A stretch of 64,000 nt of DNA from CAWKGV01 sp963849305 (GCA_963849305.1 CAWKGV010000006.1:124001-188000), one strand, 5' to 3'; positions 18,480-26,626 are shown, counted from the stretch's first letter. Notes: generated by a model from the letters alone, not told the origin. Numbers and translations are program-made.

Positions 18480-20585
18480 ATGCCGCACAGCGCCACGCGA
18501 TTCGCCGGGCTTACGCCGCTGCTGGCTCCGCGCTCCATCGCCGTCCTCGGCGCCTCGAACGACCCAACCCGGATCGGCGGCCGGCCGATCGCCTACATGA
18601 AGGCCGCCGGCTTCAAGGGCGCGATCTATCCGGTAAACCCGAACCGGAAGGAGGTGCAGGGGCTGACGGCCTACCCGACCGTTGCCGACCTGCCCGACAC
18701 CCCGGACGTCGCGATCGTCGCGGTGCCGGCCGAGATCGCGGTGCAAGCGGCTGAAGACCTCGGCAGACGGGGGGTGAAGGCGGCGCTGGTGTTCACCGCC
18801 GGCTTCGCCGAGGTGGACGAAGCGGGCCACGCGGCCCAGGACCGCATGGTGGCCGCCGCCCGCGCGCACGGAATGCGCATCCTCGGCCCGAATTGCCTGG
18901 GCGTGTTCGACGGCCGGACCGGCTATTACGCCACCTTCTCCTCCTCCTTCGACAGCGGCTGGCCGGTGCCCGGGCGGATCGGCATCGCCAGCCAATCCGG
19001 CGCCTATGGCACGCATCTCTACACCCTGGCCCGCAATCGCGGCATCGGCGCCTCGCTCTGCATCATGACCGGCAACGAGGCCGACGTGACCGTGGGCGAG
19101 TGCATCGGCTGGCTGGCCGAGAACCCCGAAGTGGACGTGATCGCGGTCTACGCCGAGGGCATCCGCGAGGCGCCGGGCCTGATCGCCGCCTTCGAGACCG
19201 CGCGGGCGGCGCGCAAGCCGATCGTGATGATGAAGGTCGGTCGCAGCGCGCTGGGCACGGCGGCGGCCAAGTCGCACACCGCCTCGATCGCCGGGGACGA
19301 TGCCGTCACCGAGGCGGTGATGGCGGAATTCGGCGTGGTCCGCGCCCGGACCTCCGAGGAAATGCTGGACATCGCCCAGACCGCCACGCGGCGAATCTAT
19401 CCCGCCCGCAATACGCTTGGAATGATTACGCTTTCCGGCGGCGCCGGGGTGCTGGTCAGCGACGTCGCCGAGCAGGCCGGGCTGGCCATGCCGGAGATGC
19501 CGGAGGACGCGCAGGCGCGGCTCAAGGCCCTGGTCTCGTTCTGCGCCCCGCGCAACCCGGTGGACGCGACCGCGCAGGTCGGCAACGACCTCAGCCTGCT
19601 GGAACCTTTCATGGAAGCGGTGGTGCGCGACGGCGGCTATGCCTCGGTACTTGGGTTCTTCACCATGGTCGCCTCCGCCAACCGCTGGCCGGCGATGTTG
19701 GAGAGGCTGAACGCGGTGCGGGCGCGCTATCCGGACCGGCTCTATGTGCTGTCGGTGATCGCGCCATCCGAGGACATCCGCGCCCTGGAGGGCGAAGGCT
19801 GGGTTTGCCACGAAGACCCGACGCGCGCCGTTCACGCCATCGCCGCGATGGGCCGCTTCGGCGCCGCCTTCGCCGCCCCCCGGCCCGCGCCGCCGCCCGC
19901 GGTGCCGCGCGTGGTCTTGCCGGCGACGGCGCCGACCGAGGCCGAGGCCAAGCGCCTGCTGGCCGAGGCCGGCATCCGCTCGGCGCCCGAACGGGCGTGC
20001 GACACGGCGCAGGCGGCGGTGGCGGCGGCCGAGGCGTTCGGCTACCCGGTGGTATTGAAAATTCTATCGCCAGACATCGTCCACAAATCCGAGATCGGCG
20101 GCGTGCTGCTGGACGTGGCCGATGCCGCCGGCGTGCGCGCGGGCTTCGCGGCGCTGATCGAGCGCGCCCGGGGCGCCGCTCCGGGCGCGCGGATCGAGGG
20201 CGTGCTGGTGGCCAAGCAGTTGCGGGGCGGCGTGGAGTGCATCCTGGGCATCAACCGCGACCCGGTGTTCGGCCCGGTGGCGATGTTCGGCCTGGGCGGC
20301 ATCTTCGTCGAGGTGCTGAAGGATGTGGTGTTCCGCCGCTGCCCGTTCGGCACCGACATCGCCGAGGCGATGATCCGCTCGATCCGGGGCGCGCCCTTGC
20401 TGCTGGGCGCGCGCGGCCGGCGTCCGGCGGATATCGGCGCGCTGACCGAGATGCTGTCACGGCTTTCGGTGTTCGCCGCGCAGGCCGGTCCTGGTCTCAA
20501 ATCGGTCGACCTCAACCCGGTGTTCGCGATGCCCGAGGGCGAGGGGACGTTCGCGGCGGACGCGGTGATCGAGGTCGGCGGGTGA
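18480..20585 (+). CDS. NDP-forming acyl-CoA synthetase (acetate-CoA ligase family)
   Basis: A 701-residue fused alpha-beta enzyme of the ADP-forming acyl-CoA synthetase family. The order is CoA-binding domain (PRSIAVLGASNDPTRIGG near residue 15), succinyl-CoA-ligase-like domain with the phosphohistidine site AAKSHTASIAGDD near 262, then a C-terminal ATP-grasp domain (GYPVVLKILSPDIVHKSEIG near 520). It makes an acyl-CoA from the acid, ATP and CoA. Which acid is unknown; acetate, citramalate and pimeloyl relatives exist. The start at ATG 18480 has AAGGGAAATAAGG upstream; the 47 codons before it overlap the divergent gene's promoter. Confidence 0.87.
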   Translation: MPHSATRFAGLTPLLAPRSIAVLGASNDPTRIGGRPIAYMKAAGFKGAIYPVNPNRKEVQGLTAYPTVADLPDTPDVAIVAVPAEIAVQAAEDLGRRGVKAALVFTAGFAEVDEAGHAAQDRMVAAARAHGMRILGPNCLGVFDGRTGYYATFSSSFDSGWPVPGRIGIASQSGAYGTHLYTLARNRGIGASLCIMTGNEADVTVGECIGWLAENPEVDVIAVYAEGIREAPGLIAAFETARAARKPIVMMKVGRSALGTAAAKSHTASIAGDDAVTEAVMAEFGVVRARTSEEMLDIAQTATRRIYPARNTLGMITLSGGAGVLVSDVAEQAGLAMPEMPEDAQARLKALVSFCAPRNPVDATAQVGNDLSLLEPFMEAVVRDGGYASVLGFFTMVASANRWPAMLERLNAVRARYPDRLYVLSVIAPSEDIRALEGEGWVCHEDPTRAVHAIAAMGRFGAAFAAPRPAPPPAVPRVVLPATAPTEAEAKRLLAEAGIRSAPERACDTAQAAVAAAEAFGYPVVLKILSPDIVHKSEIGGVLLDVADAAGVRAGFAALIERARGAAPGARIEGVLVAKQLRGGVECILGINRDPVFGPVAMFGLGGIFVEVLKDVVFRRCPFGTDIAEAMIRSIRGAPLLLGARGRRPADIGALTEMLSRLSVFAAQAGPGLKSVDLNPVFAMPEGEGTFAADAVIEVGG

Positions 20586-20666
20586 GTGTACACCTGGGTG
20601 GATTCGAGCCGTTTCGCCGGGCGCGGCGTGTACACCCGAGCGGGGTTGCAGTGGTCGGGTGTACAC
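20586..20666. repeat. Three copies of the palindrome GTGTACAC
   Basis: The self-complementary octamer GTGTACAC occurs at 20586-20593, 20628-20635 and 20659-20666, directly after the acyl-CoA synthetase stop codon. All three share GTGTACACC. Spacing start to start is 42 and 31 bases, about four and three helix turns, which would suit a dimeric DNA-binding protein. No adjacent gene start is obvious except the broken regulator at 20873. Confidence 0.6.
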
Positions 20667-20750
20667 CGGCCGTTAACCGGCTGTTCATGTTTGTTGCTTC
20701 GTACGGACGTCGGGAGCCAGCGATATTGATGGAATGCCTCCCACATCGTC

Positions 20751-20773
20751 ATGGTCGCGCTTGTCGCGACCAT
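20751..20773. repeat. REP-like palindromic element
   Basis: A perfect 9-bp inverted repeat, ATGGTCGCG and CGCGACCAT, around the loop CTTGT. Short palindromes of the shape ATGGTCGSG-loop-CSCGACCAT, often followed by CCACGAC, are dispersed between genes in many alphaproteobacterial genomes. Other copies are not in this window, so the dispersed nature is from general knowledge. Confidence 0.55.
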
Positions 20774-20872
20774 CCACGACTTTTCGTGCCTGCAAGGAAG
20801 TCGTATAGGTTCGCGACGAGCCCGAGCCTGACGTAAGAAACGTCACGTTCCTTACTCTACGACGAGGCGATG

Positions 20873-21228
20873 ATGAGCAAGGAAGTTGAGGTCCATGTCG
20901 GCGAGAGCCTGGGCGAGCTGGGCGCCGGCGTGGTCGATGCCTGGCATCGCATCCGGCGTGGCGAGGATGTCCAGGAGCGGCACGTCAGCTTCGAATCCCG
21001 GGAGAGCTTCGTCGCCGTGATGACGCCCAAGCGCCTGGAGCTGCTACGCCACGTGCACAAATCGCCCGCGCGGAGCATTCGTGCCCTGGCACTGGTCCTG
21101 GGGCGCGACTATCGGCGGGTGCATGAGGACGCGGAGACCCTGGTCAACGCGGGCCTGCTCGACCGTACGAGGACGGCTTGCGGACGGAGTACGACAGCAT
21201 CCACGCCAAGACACGGCTCAATTTGTAG
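20873..21228 (+). pseudogene. HVO_A0114-type winged-helix DNA-binding protein, frameshifted
   Basis: A small MarR-like regulator of the HVO_A0114 group, about 118 residues if repaired. The first 99 codons read well (VSFESRESFVAVMTPKRLEL, then ARSIRALALVLGRDYRRVHE and NAGLLDR). At about 21167 the frame slips: the expected C-terminus, EDGLRTEYDSIHAKTRLNL and a TAG stop at 21226, is in another frame, consistent with loss of one base. Members of this family usually sit beside a DUF6516-type toxin gene; none is visible upstream, where only palindromic repeats lie. A second ATG at 20870 is an alternative start. Confidence 0.72.
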
Positions 21229-21273
21229 CCAACGATACCATCGGTCCCATGAGTCAAGCCGCCACGCAACGCC

Positions 21274-21308
21274 CCCTCTCCCGCTTGCGGACCGCTCGCG
21301 GGAGAGGG
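21274..21308. repeat. Intergenic inverted repeat
   Basis: CCCTCTCCCGC (21274-21284) pairs with GCGGGAGAGGG (21298-21308) across a 13-base loop. This CCTCTCCCGC...GCGGGAGAGG GCCGGGGT pattern is a very common intergenic repeat in high-GC proteobacteria. It lies between two broken genes and may also act as a weak terminator. Confidence 0.5.
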
Positions 21309-21331
21309 CCGGGGTCAGGGTTACGCGCGGC

Positions 21332-21660
21332 ACCAGGCGCCATCAGGCGGAGCGCGGCGAGGCGTCGGGCGACATCGCGCACATAGCGTGCCTCGCCCGG
21401 CTTCGGCGCGCGACCGAGCAACGGCCGTTCGCGATAGGAAAGCCATTTCTTCAGCACCTGATAACCGCCGATGGTGAAGCCCCAGATCGCTTCGGGGATG
21501 TTGCGCCAACAGGCGTCCGCGTTGAGGAACATGTCCTGTGTGCGCGCGCCGAGCAGCGCGGCTTCTGCCGCCGTAGCGACGCCCGGGGCCGGGCGGAGCG
21601 CGTCGCATTCACGCCCGAGACGCCGATCCCGGAACTTGATCCGGCCAGCGTCGAGCGGTG
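21332..21660 (-). pseudogene. C-terminal stub of a type ISP restriction-modification enzyme
   Basis: About 105 codons on the minus strand look like the extreme C-terminus of the very large single-chain type ISP (LlaBIII-like) restriction/methyltransferase/helicase proteins: LGARTQDMFLNADACW, then RNIPEAIWGFTIGGYQVLKK, WLSYRERPLLGRAPKPGEAR and YVRDVARRLAALRLM. These match the family's conserved end (IGGYQVLKKWLSYRE is a hallmark). Everything upstream, about 1400 residues with the nuclease, helicase and methylase, is missing and replaced by IS66 debris. No start codon in a sensible place; certainly non-functional. Confidence 0.65.
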
Positions 21661-21789
21661 GACGTTCCATGCCTTGCCCAACGGGATACGGCCCGAGTTC
21701 CTGTCCCGATCTGGAAGGACGAGATGTGCCTGGGCGGGGTTCTCCGGATCCCGGCGCGCAAAGCGAGGCCGGCCAATCCGGCGGCGGCG

Positions 21790-22286
21790 TCGCCCGGCGG
21801 GCTCGCCAAGCTAGGCGAGGACGTGACCGAGACGCTGGAGGTGAATTCCCCGGCGATGGAAGGGCGTGCGCGAGCGGTTCGCTTGCCGCGCCTGCGAGAC
21901 CGTCAACCAGGCGCCTGCACCGTTCCACGTCACCCCGCGCGGACGCGCCGGGCCCGAACTGCTGGCGATGATCCTGGAAGCCAAGTTCGCCCAGCACCTG
22001 CCGCTCAACCGGCAGAACGAGACTATGCCCGCGAGGGTGGCGACCGAATGTGTGTTGCGCGGCATCGCCATCGGCCGCAAGGCCTGGCTGTTCGCAGGCT
22101 CAGACCGGGGCGGCGAGCGGGCGGCGGCGATCTCCACGCTGATCGTCACGGCCAAGCTGAACGGCCTCGACCCGCGCGCCTGGCTGGCCGACGTGCTGCC
22201 GCCGCATCGCCGAACACCCGGCTTTGCTGCTCGATGAGTTGCTGCCCTGGAACTGCGCGGAGCGGGCTGACAAACTGGCGGCATGA
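21790..22286 (+). pseudogene. IS66-family transposase (TnpC) remnant
   Basis: A deleted and frameshifted IS66 transposase. In order: KLGEDVTETLEV (zinc-finger region), FACRACETVNQAPAPF and AKFAQHLPLNRQNET in a second frame, then after loss of roughly 250 codons the C-terminus AIGRKAWLFAGSDRGGERAA and AKLNGLDPRAWLADVL. The last residues DELLPWNCAERADKLAA are in a third frame, ending TGA at 22284. The whole DDE catalytic core is gone. It differs clearly from the intact IS66 copy 1.1 kb downstream, so it is an older and separate insertion. Confidence 0.78.
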
Positions 22287-22927
22287 ACCCGACCGGTAAG
22301 GCGCCTGCCAACGACACCTCGGCATCGGACAGCTTCAACCAGATCTGCACGATCCGGATCGAGCTGCTGGACACCGACCCGCTCATCTGGCGCGAGGTCG
22401 AAGTGCCGACCTCGGTCACGCTCAAGGTGCTGCACGACCTGGTGCAGATCACCATGGGATGGCTCGACTACCATCTTTGGGAGTTCACGATCGGCGGCCG
22501 AACCTACGGGCTGCCGACTGACGAGGATTGGGGCACGGCGCCGCGCATTGAGGCCATCAAGGTCCGCCTGCGCGACCTGCTTGAGCAGACGCCAACGACG
22601 ATCGACTACATGTATGACTTCGGCGATTGCTGGGCGCACAGGTTGACTGTCACCGATATCCGCCAAGGCAAGCCCGGCGTGTCCTACCCGCGCTACGTCG
22701 GAGGCGAGTGGAATGCGCCACCTGAAGACTGCGGCGGCATCCCAGGCTTCTACAACATGCTTGACGCCCTCGCCGACCACGAGCACCCAGACCATGCCGA
22801 AGTCTCAGAGTATCTGGAGGGCTGGGATCCGAAGGAAATCGACGAACTCCCGCTCAGGATCGCCCTCGGCCGCATCGCCAATCGCCGCAATGCCGCCCGA
22901 ACGCGCATTGCCAAAAAGGTCACATGA
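22283..22927 (+). CDS. Plasmid pRiA4b ORF-3 family protein
   Basis: A 214-residue protein of the pRiA4b ORF-3-like family (PF07929). Motifs: TIRIELLDTDPLIWREVEVP, LKVLHDLVQITMGWLDYHLW, FTIGGRTYG, TIDYMYDFGDCWAHRLTV (the Y-x-Y-D-F-G-D-x-W signature) and PPEDCGGIPGFYNML. The function is unknown; members travel with IS66-type elements and plasmids. Its ATG overlaps the stop of the IS66 remnant (ATGA), as in intact elements where it rides as a passenger, so it outlived its transposase. It reads intact. Confidence 0.88.
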   Translation: MNPTGKAPANDTSASDSFNQICTIRIELLDTDPLIWREVEVPTSVTLKVLHDLVQITMGWLDYHLWEFTIGGRTYGLPTDEDWGTAPRIEAIKVRLRDLLEQTPTTIDYMYDFGDCWAHRLTVTDIRQGKPGVSYPRYVGGEWNAPPEDCGGIPGFYNMLDALADHEHPDHAEVSEYLEGWDPKEIDELPLRIALGRIANRRNAARTRIAKKVT

Positions 22928-23337
22928 TCAGGCCATGAAGGCTTGCGGGACCTCCGCCATGGCCTTCGCCGGGTGGATACCCGATGGCGATCGGTGAGCC
23001 GCCTTCAGCGCCACCCTGCCACGCCCTGTCCTCCGCCGCTCGGCGTCGTTGGCGGATGTCTACCACCAGGCGGCGGCGGACGTGCTGACTCTGCCGGCCA
23101 GCGGGAGGAGGTCCGAGAGTGAGAGGACAGGGTGGTCATCGGCAGAGTAGGGATGAAGCGCCTTTGCCTCGTCGCCGGGGCAGGTTTCTTCATCCCCCGC
23201 TCCGAACCGGACGTGCGAGTTTCCCCGCCTCCGGCTCTCCATGCGTGGCCTTGGCCGGGTGGCCCTCACAGTGAAGCGCGGGCGTGGGTTGCCTCCCAGA
23301 ACCATCATTTCGCCCGCGTGATTGATCGGCCGCCCCC
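22928..23337. other. Non-coding stretch between ORF-3 gene and IS66
   Basis: About 410 bases with no gene I can support. The minus strand of the right half (roughly 23160-23337) has the look of group II intron RNA, described separately. The left part carries nothing recognisable. The complete IS66 element begins at its right edge. Confidence 0.5.
23204..23237 (-). ncRNA. Group II intron-like RNA hairpin (fragment)
   Basis: Read on the minus strand, GAGCCGGA pairs with TCCGGTTC (one G-U) and encloses GCGGG-GAAA-CTCGC, a 5-bp stem closed by a GAAA tetraloop. The shape GAGCCGGA...GAAA...CACGTCCGGTTC is widespread in bacterial group II introns near the intron-encoded protein. No reverse transcriptase or domain V is next to it, so this would be a dead fragment, possibly interrupted by the IS66 insertion just to its right. 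Confidence 0.45.
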
Positions 23338-23345
23338 CGACAAGA
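23338..23345. repeat. IS66 target-site duplication, left copy
   Basis: CGACAAGA lies directly outside the left inverted repeat and is identical to 25818-25825. Confidence 0.9.
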
Positions 23346-23390
23346 GTAAGCGTCCGGCCTTGGGCACGGATTTGGTGAGTGACGCCGGTG

Positions 23391-24956
23391 TCAGGCTGCG
23401 AGGCGGTCTGCTGGAGCGACGCCGATCACATTGGCGCAGTTCCACGGCAGCAAGTCATCGACGCGTTTGACGGGATGCTCCGCGATGCATCCGAGCACGT
23501 GACGGAGGTAGGCTTCGGGATCGAGGCCGTTCAGGCGGGCGGTGGCGATCAGGGAGGCGATTGCCGCGGCGCGCGTGCCGCCCGCATCGGAACCGGCGAA
23601 CAACCAATTCTTCCGTCCAAGCGCGATCGGGCGGATCGCGCGCTCGACGGGGTTGTTGTCGATCTCGATGCGCCCGTCGCCGGCGTAGCGCGTCAGCGCC
23701 GTCCAACGGGAGAGCGCATAGCGAATCGCGGCGGCGAGGTCGCTACGTCGGGACGTGCGACGGAGCGTCTCGTCCAGCCAGACGCGCATCTCCCCGAGCA
23801 GCGGTCCGGCCCGCTTCTCGCGCACCCGGCGGCGCTCGTCCGGCGGACGGCCGCGCACATCGTCCTCGATCGTGTAGAGAGCCTGGATGCGTTGCAGCGC
23901 CTCCGACGCGATGGGCGACTTGCCCGATGCATGCAGGTCGAAGAACTTCCGCCGCACATGCGCCCAGCAGGCAGCCTCGATCACCCGCCCGCCGTCATAC
24001 AGGCCCTCGAACCCCGCGTAGCCGTCGGCGTACAGCACGCCGGCGAACCCGGCCAGGTGCTCGCGCGGATGCTCGGCCCGGCGGTCCGGGCTGTAGCGGT
24101 AGAACACCGCTGGCGCCGCGGCCCCCGCATAGGGCCGCTCGTCGCGCAGATACGCCCAGAGCCGCCCCGTCTTGGTCTTGCCGGCGCGGGGCGCCAGCAC
24201 CGGAACCGGCGTGTCGTCGGCATGCACGCGATCGCCGGCCAGCACCTGCCGGGCGAGCGCGTCGAGCAGCGGCCGCAGCAGCGCCGCCGACTGACCGACC
24301 CAATCGGCCAGCGTCGAGCGCTCCAGCTCGACCCCTTCACGGGCATAGGTCTCGCTCTGGCGGTAGAGTGGCAGGTGGTCGGCGAACTTCGCCACCAGCA
24401 CGTGCGCGAGCAGGCCGGCGGTAGCACGGCCGCGGCGGATCGGCAGCTCCGGTGCCGGCGCCTGGGTCATCGCCTCGCAGCTCCGGCAGGAGAACTTCGG
24501 GCGCACATGCCGGATCACCCGGAACGACGCCGGGACGTAGTCCAGCACCTCGGTGACGTCCTGGCCCAACGGCCGCAGTGCGCCACCGCATTGCGGACAG
24601 GCGCAGGCCGCCTCGTGGGCGACAGTCATGCGTGGCAGGTGATCCGGCAACGGGCGCCGTGCGGGCTTCTGGTCGGGCGCGTCGGGACCGGCGGACGGCT
24701 CAGGGTCGCTTGGCGCGTCCTTGCGCTCGATCCCCGCCTCGAGATCCTCGAGTGCGAGCGTCAGCTGCGCGATCTCGGCGTCGATCTTTTCCGACGAGCG
24801 GCCGAAGTGCATGCGGCGCAGCCGGGCCAGCTGCAGCCGCAGCGTCTCCACCATCGCCCGATGCGCGACGAGCTCGGCCCCTTGGCTCGCGATCGTCGCC
24901 GCCTGCGCCTCGATCAGTGCGCGGACTTCGGCAGGCAGGGATGCAAGGTCGACCAC
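23391..24956 (-). CDS. tnpC: IS66 transposase TnpC
   Basis: A DDE transposase of about 521 residues. Order: coiled-coil N-terminus (LRLQLARLRRMHFGRSSEKI), Cys zinc finger (CACPQCGGALRPLGQDVTEV; FSCRSCEAMTQAPAP), catalytic region with HADDTPVPVL and GVLYADGYAGFEGLYDGG, IEAACWAHVRRKFFDLH, and EIDNNPVERAIRPIALGRKN with the final Glu, then the IS66 C-terminal domain (AEHPVKRVDDLLPWN). I chose GTG 24956 (VVDLASLPAEV) because family members start here; the open frame reaches 25052 and overlaps tnpB. Both strands are open over this region; the plus-strand frame is an artefact. Confidence 0.93.
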   Translation of the reverse strand: MVDLASLPAEVRALIEAQAATIASQGAELVAHRAMVETLRLQLARLRRMHFGRSSEKIDAEIAQLTLALEDLEAGIERKDAPSDPEPSAGPDAPDQKPARRPLPDHLPRMTVAHEAACACPQCGGALRPLGQDVTEVLDYVPASFRVIRHVRPKFSCRSCEAMTQAPAPELPIRRGRATAGLLAHVLVAKFADHLPLYRQSETYAREGVELERSTLADWVGQSAALLRPLLDALARQVLAGDRVHADDTPVPVLAPRAGKTKTGRLWAYLRDERPYAGAAAPAVFYRYSPDRRAEHPREHLAGFAGVLYADGYAGFEGLYDGGRVIEAACWAHVRRKFFDLHASGKSPIASEALQRIQALYTIEDDVRGRPPDERRRVREKRAGPLLGEMRVWLDETLRRTSRRSDLAAAIRYALSRWTALTRYAGDGRIEIDNNPVERAIRPIALGRKNWLFAGSDAGGTRAAAIASLIATARLNGLDPEAYLRHVLGCIAEHPVKRVDDLLPWNCANVIGVAPADRLAA

Positions 24957-25006
24957 GCGCGAATCGTCGCAAATGCCGCCGCGCCGGCGCAACGGAAAGA
25001 CGCCGC

Positions 25007-25354
25007 TCAGCCCGCCATCTCGGGCTGCCAGGTGCGCGCCGGCATGCGCCAATCGATCCCTTCCAGCAGCATCGACAGCTGCGCCGGCGTCAGCGTTACC
25101 ACACCCTCCTTAGCCGCCGGCCAAATGAACCGACCGCGTTCCAGCCGTTTGGCGAACAGGCACAGTCCTTGGCCGTCCCAGAACAGCACCTTCACCAGGT
25201 CACCGCGCCGGCCACGGAAGACGAACAGGTGGCCGCCGAACGGGTCCTGTCCGAGCACATGCTGCACCTGCCGCGCCAGACCGTCGAAGCCGCGGCGCAT
25301 GTCGGTCGACCCGGCCGCCAGCCAGACGCGCGGGCCCACTGCGGGCGAGATCAC
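25007..25354 (-). CDS. tnpB: IS66 accessory protein TnpB
   Basis: A 115-residue IS66 Orf2-like protein: VWLAAGSTDMRRGFDGLARQ, DPFGGHLFVFRGRRGD, VKVLFWDGQGLCLFAKRLE and a C-terminal LTPAQLSMLLEGIDWR. It is required with TnpA for IS66 transposition; its biochemical role is not known. The start is GTG 25354, whose GTGA overlaps the tnpA stop, giving translational coupling, the usual arrangement in IS66. Confidence 0.92.
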   Translation of the reverse strand: MISPAVGPRVWLAAGSTDMRRGFDGLARQVQHVLGQDPFGGHLFVFRGRRGDLVKVLFWDGQGLCLFAKRLERGRFIWPAAKEGVVTLTPAQLSMLLEGIDWRMPARTWQPEMAG

Positions 25355-25725
25355 CCGCGCAGCGCCGCGATCACCCGTCGAAGCGACGCCAGGCTGACAC
25401 TCGCGTCGAATCGCACCCGGCTGCCGTCGCGCAGCTCGACCTCGATCTGGCCTATCGGGCGTGACCCCGGTTTGTCGGTCACCACGGGCGCTGGCGCCGC
25501 GCGGACTGGCAGAAACAGCGGCATCGCGGCCGGCGTCAACGTTCCCTCGCGAACTTGCCGCCGCCACGTGAACAGCAGCCCTGGATAGATGTCGTGGCTC
25601 GCCGCCACCTGCTTGACGCAGGCACCCGGCTCATACGTCGCGGCGACCATGCGCAGCTTCTCTTCGACGCTCCATCGCCGACGCCGCTCGCGTCCGGTGA
25701 CGATCTCGATTGTCGTGTCCGCCAT
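25351..25725 (-). CDS. tnpA: IS66 accessory protein TnpA
   Basis: A 124-residue IS66 Orf1 protein with an N-terminal helix-turn-helix (RRRWSVEEKLRMVAATYEPG, then VKQVAASHDIYPGLLFTWRR) as in IS3/IS66 OrfA proteins, and a C-terminal strand-rich tail (IEVELRDGSRVRFDAS). ATG 25725 is preferred to the TTG one codon earlier. Its TGA overlaps the tnpB GTG. Confidence 0.92.
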   Translation of the reverse strand: MADTTIEIVTGRERRRRWSVEEKLRMVAATYEPGACVKQVAASHDIYPGLLFTWRRQVREGTLTPAAMPLFLPVRAAPAPVVTDKPGSRPIGQIEVELRDGSRVRFDASVSLASLRRVIAALRG

Positions 25726-25817
25726 CAACCTTACGCCGCACCTTAATGCCGACCTTAAGGTCTTACCCCTGCAGACATCAGAGCCGCGCCGCCAGACGGG
25801 TCAGGCCGGACGCTTAC

Positions 25818-25825
25818 CGACAAGA
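25818..25825. repeat. IS66 target-site duplication, right copy
   Basis: CGACAAGA lies directly outside the right inverted repeat and is identical to 23338-23345. Confidence 0.9.
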
Positions 25826-26186
25826 AGCAGGCCCCGGGGCATTGCCGTCCTGTTTGGTTGCGTGGCTTCGACGATGCGGTTTGATGCCCCGCGGCGCCTG
25901 TGTCCGCGTTGCGCCGACGGTGCCACTGGCTGGTAGCTGTTCTGCACACGGCCCCCTGCGGCCTTTCTTGTTGGCGTATCTGGCGCGCCAGGGTCCCGGG
26001 CGCTGCGCTTCCCGGCCTCGATCCCGCAACGGCCGGCGCCGATCTTCTCCCCCGCCGTGCTCGGCTGTACCTGCGCGCGACTTCCTCGCGAGACAACAAA
26101 GATCGGCACCGCGCCGTCCTCCGCTGCGGCCGCCACCCATCCCACGGCGCCGGCCCCCGCCCACGCGGCGCGGGCTTGGCCGGGCA
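25826..26186. other. Non-coding stretch right of IS66
   Basis: About 360 GC-rich bases between the IS66 duplication and the end of the DUF29 gene. Several frames stay open by chance but none resembles a protein family or has a ribosome-binding site. It is the right half of the sequence split by IS66. I see nothing definable in it. Confidence 0.5.
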
Positions 26187-26618
26187 CTACTCGTCGCTCA
26201 GCAGCTCGTCGAGCGTCACCGGGCAGCTCGGAGGCACCGGCAAGGGCGGCTGGCCGTCCATCGCCTCCGGCATGGCCCGCAGCGCCCGGCGATAGAGACG
26301 CGCCAGGTCGATCCTCTGGCGCATGGAGGGTGCGAACCGGTCGACCGCATCACCGCGGAACCTGATCGCCTCCGCTCGCCAGCCCGGAGCATCGCGCGAC
26401 AGCGGCCACGCGTCGGCCTTCAGCATGTGAACGAGGGCCTGGACCAGGAGCGATTCGACGGCGTGGAGTTGCTCACTTCCCACGCTTTCGACCTCCTCGA
26501 TGATGTTCGGCCAGTCGAGCGCGGCGTCGTTGACGCGCTCGCCCGCGGCGAGCCGGCGCAGCAATGCGGCCTGCTCTTCCGACCAGATCAGGATGTCGTC
26601 GTCGTACAGATCGGCCAT
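26187..26618 (-). CDS. DUF29 family protein
   Basis: A 143-residue DUF29 protein. Landmarks: LYDDDILIWSEEQAALLRRL (start), LDWPNIIEEVESVGSEQLHA, LVQALVHMLK and ARLYRRALRAMPEA. The function is unknown; these are multicopy in cyanobacteria and alphaproteobacteria. GGAGG lies 6 bases before ATG 26618. It directly follows a broken small membrane-protein gene on the same strand. It reads complete. Confidence 0.82.
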   Translation of the reverse strand: MADLYDDDILIWSEEQAALLRRLAAGERVNDAALDWPNIIEEVESVGSEQLHAVESLLVQALVHMLKADAWPLSRDAPGWRAEAIRFRGDAVDRFAPSMRQRIDLARLYRRALRAMPEAMDGQPPLPVPPSCPVTLDELLSDE

Positions 26619-26626
26619 GGCCCCTC

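Larger units (their letters stand above)
23346..25817. mobile_element. Complete IS66-family insertion sequence
   Basis: A 2472-bp element bounded by inverted repeats GTAAGCGTCCGGCC (23346-23359) and its complement (25804-25817), flanked by the perfect 8-bp direct repeat CGACAAGA. Eight bases is the target duplication size of IS66, and GTAAGCG ends are typical. On the minus strand it carries tnpA, tnpB and tnpC in the canonical order, all open. The element looks recent and probably competent. It interrupted the sequence that joins 23345 to 25826. Confidence 0.95.

Noticed and set aside
18893..20836. A 647-codon plus-strand frame overlapping the acyl-CoA synthetase
   Set aside because: It is the +1 frame of a well-conserved gene; the product is Arg/Gly/Ala-rich with no family resemblance.
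23379..25397. A 672-codon plus-strand open frame over the IS66 element
   Set aside because: It is antisense to tnpC/tnpB, which show full IS66 motifs. The plus frame has low-complexity Arg/Gln content expected of the opposite strand of GC-rich coding DNA.
25826..26186. Possible coding remnant right of IS66
   Set aside because: Several chance open frames, none with a motif, start site or continuity across the element when the insertion is removed.
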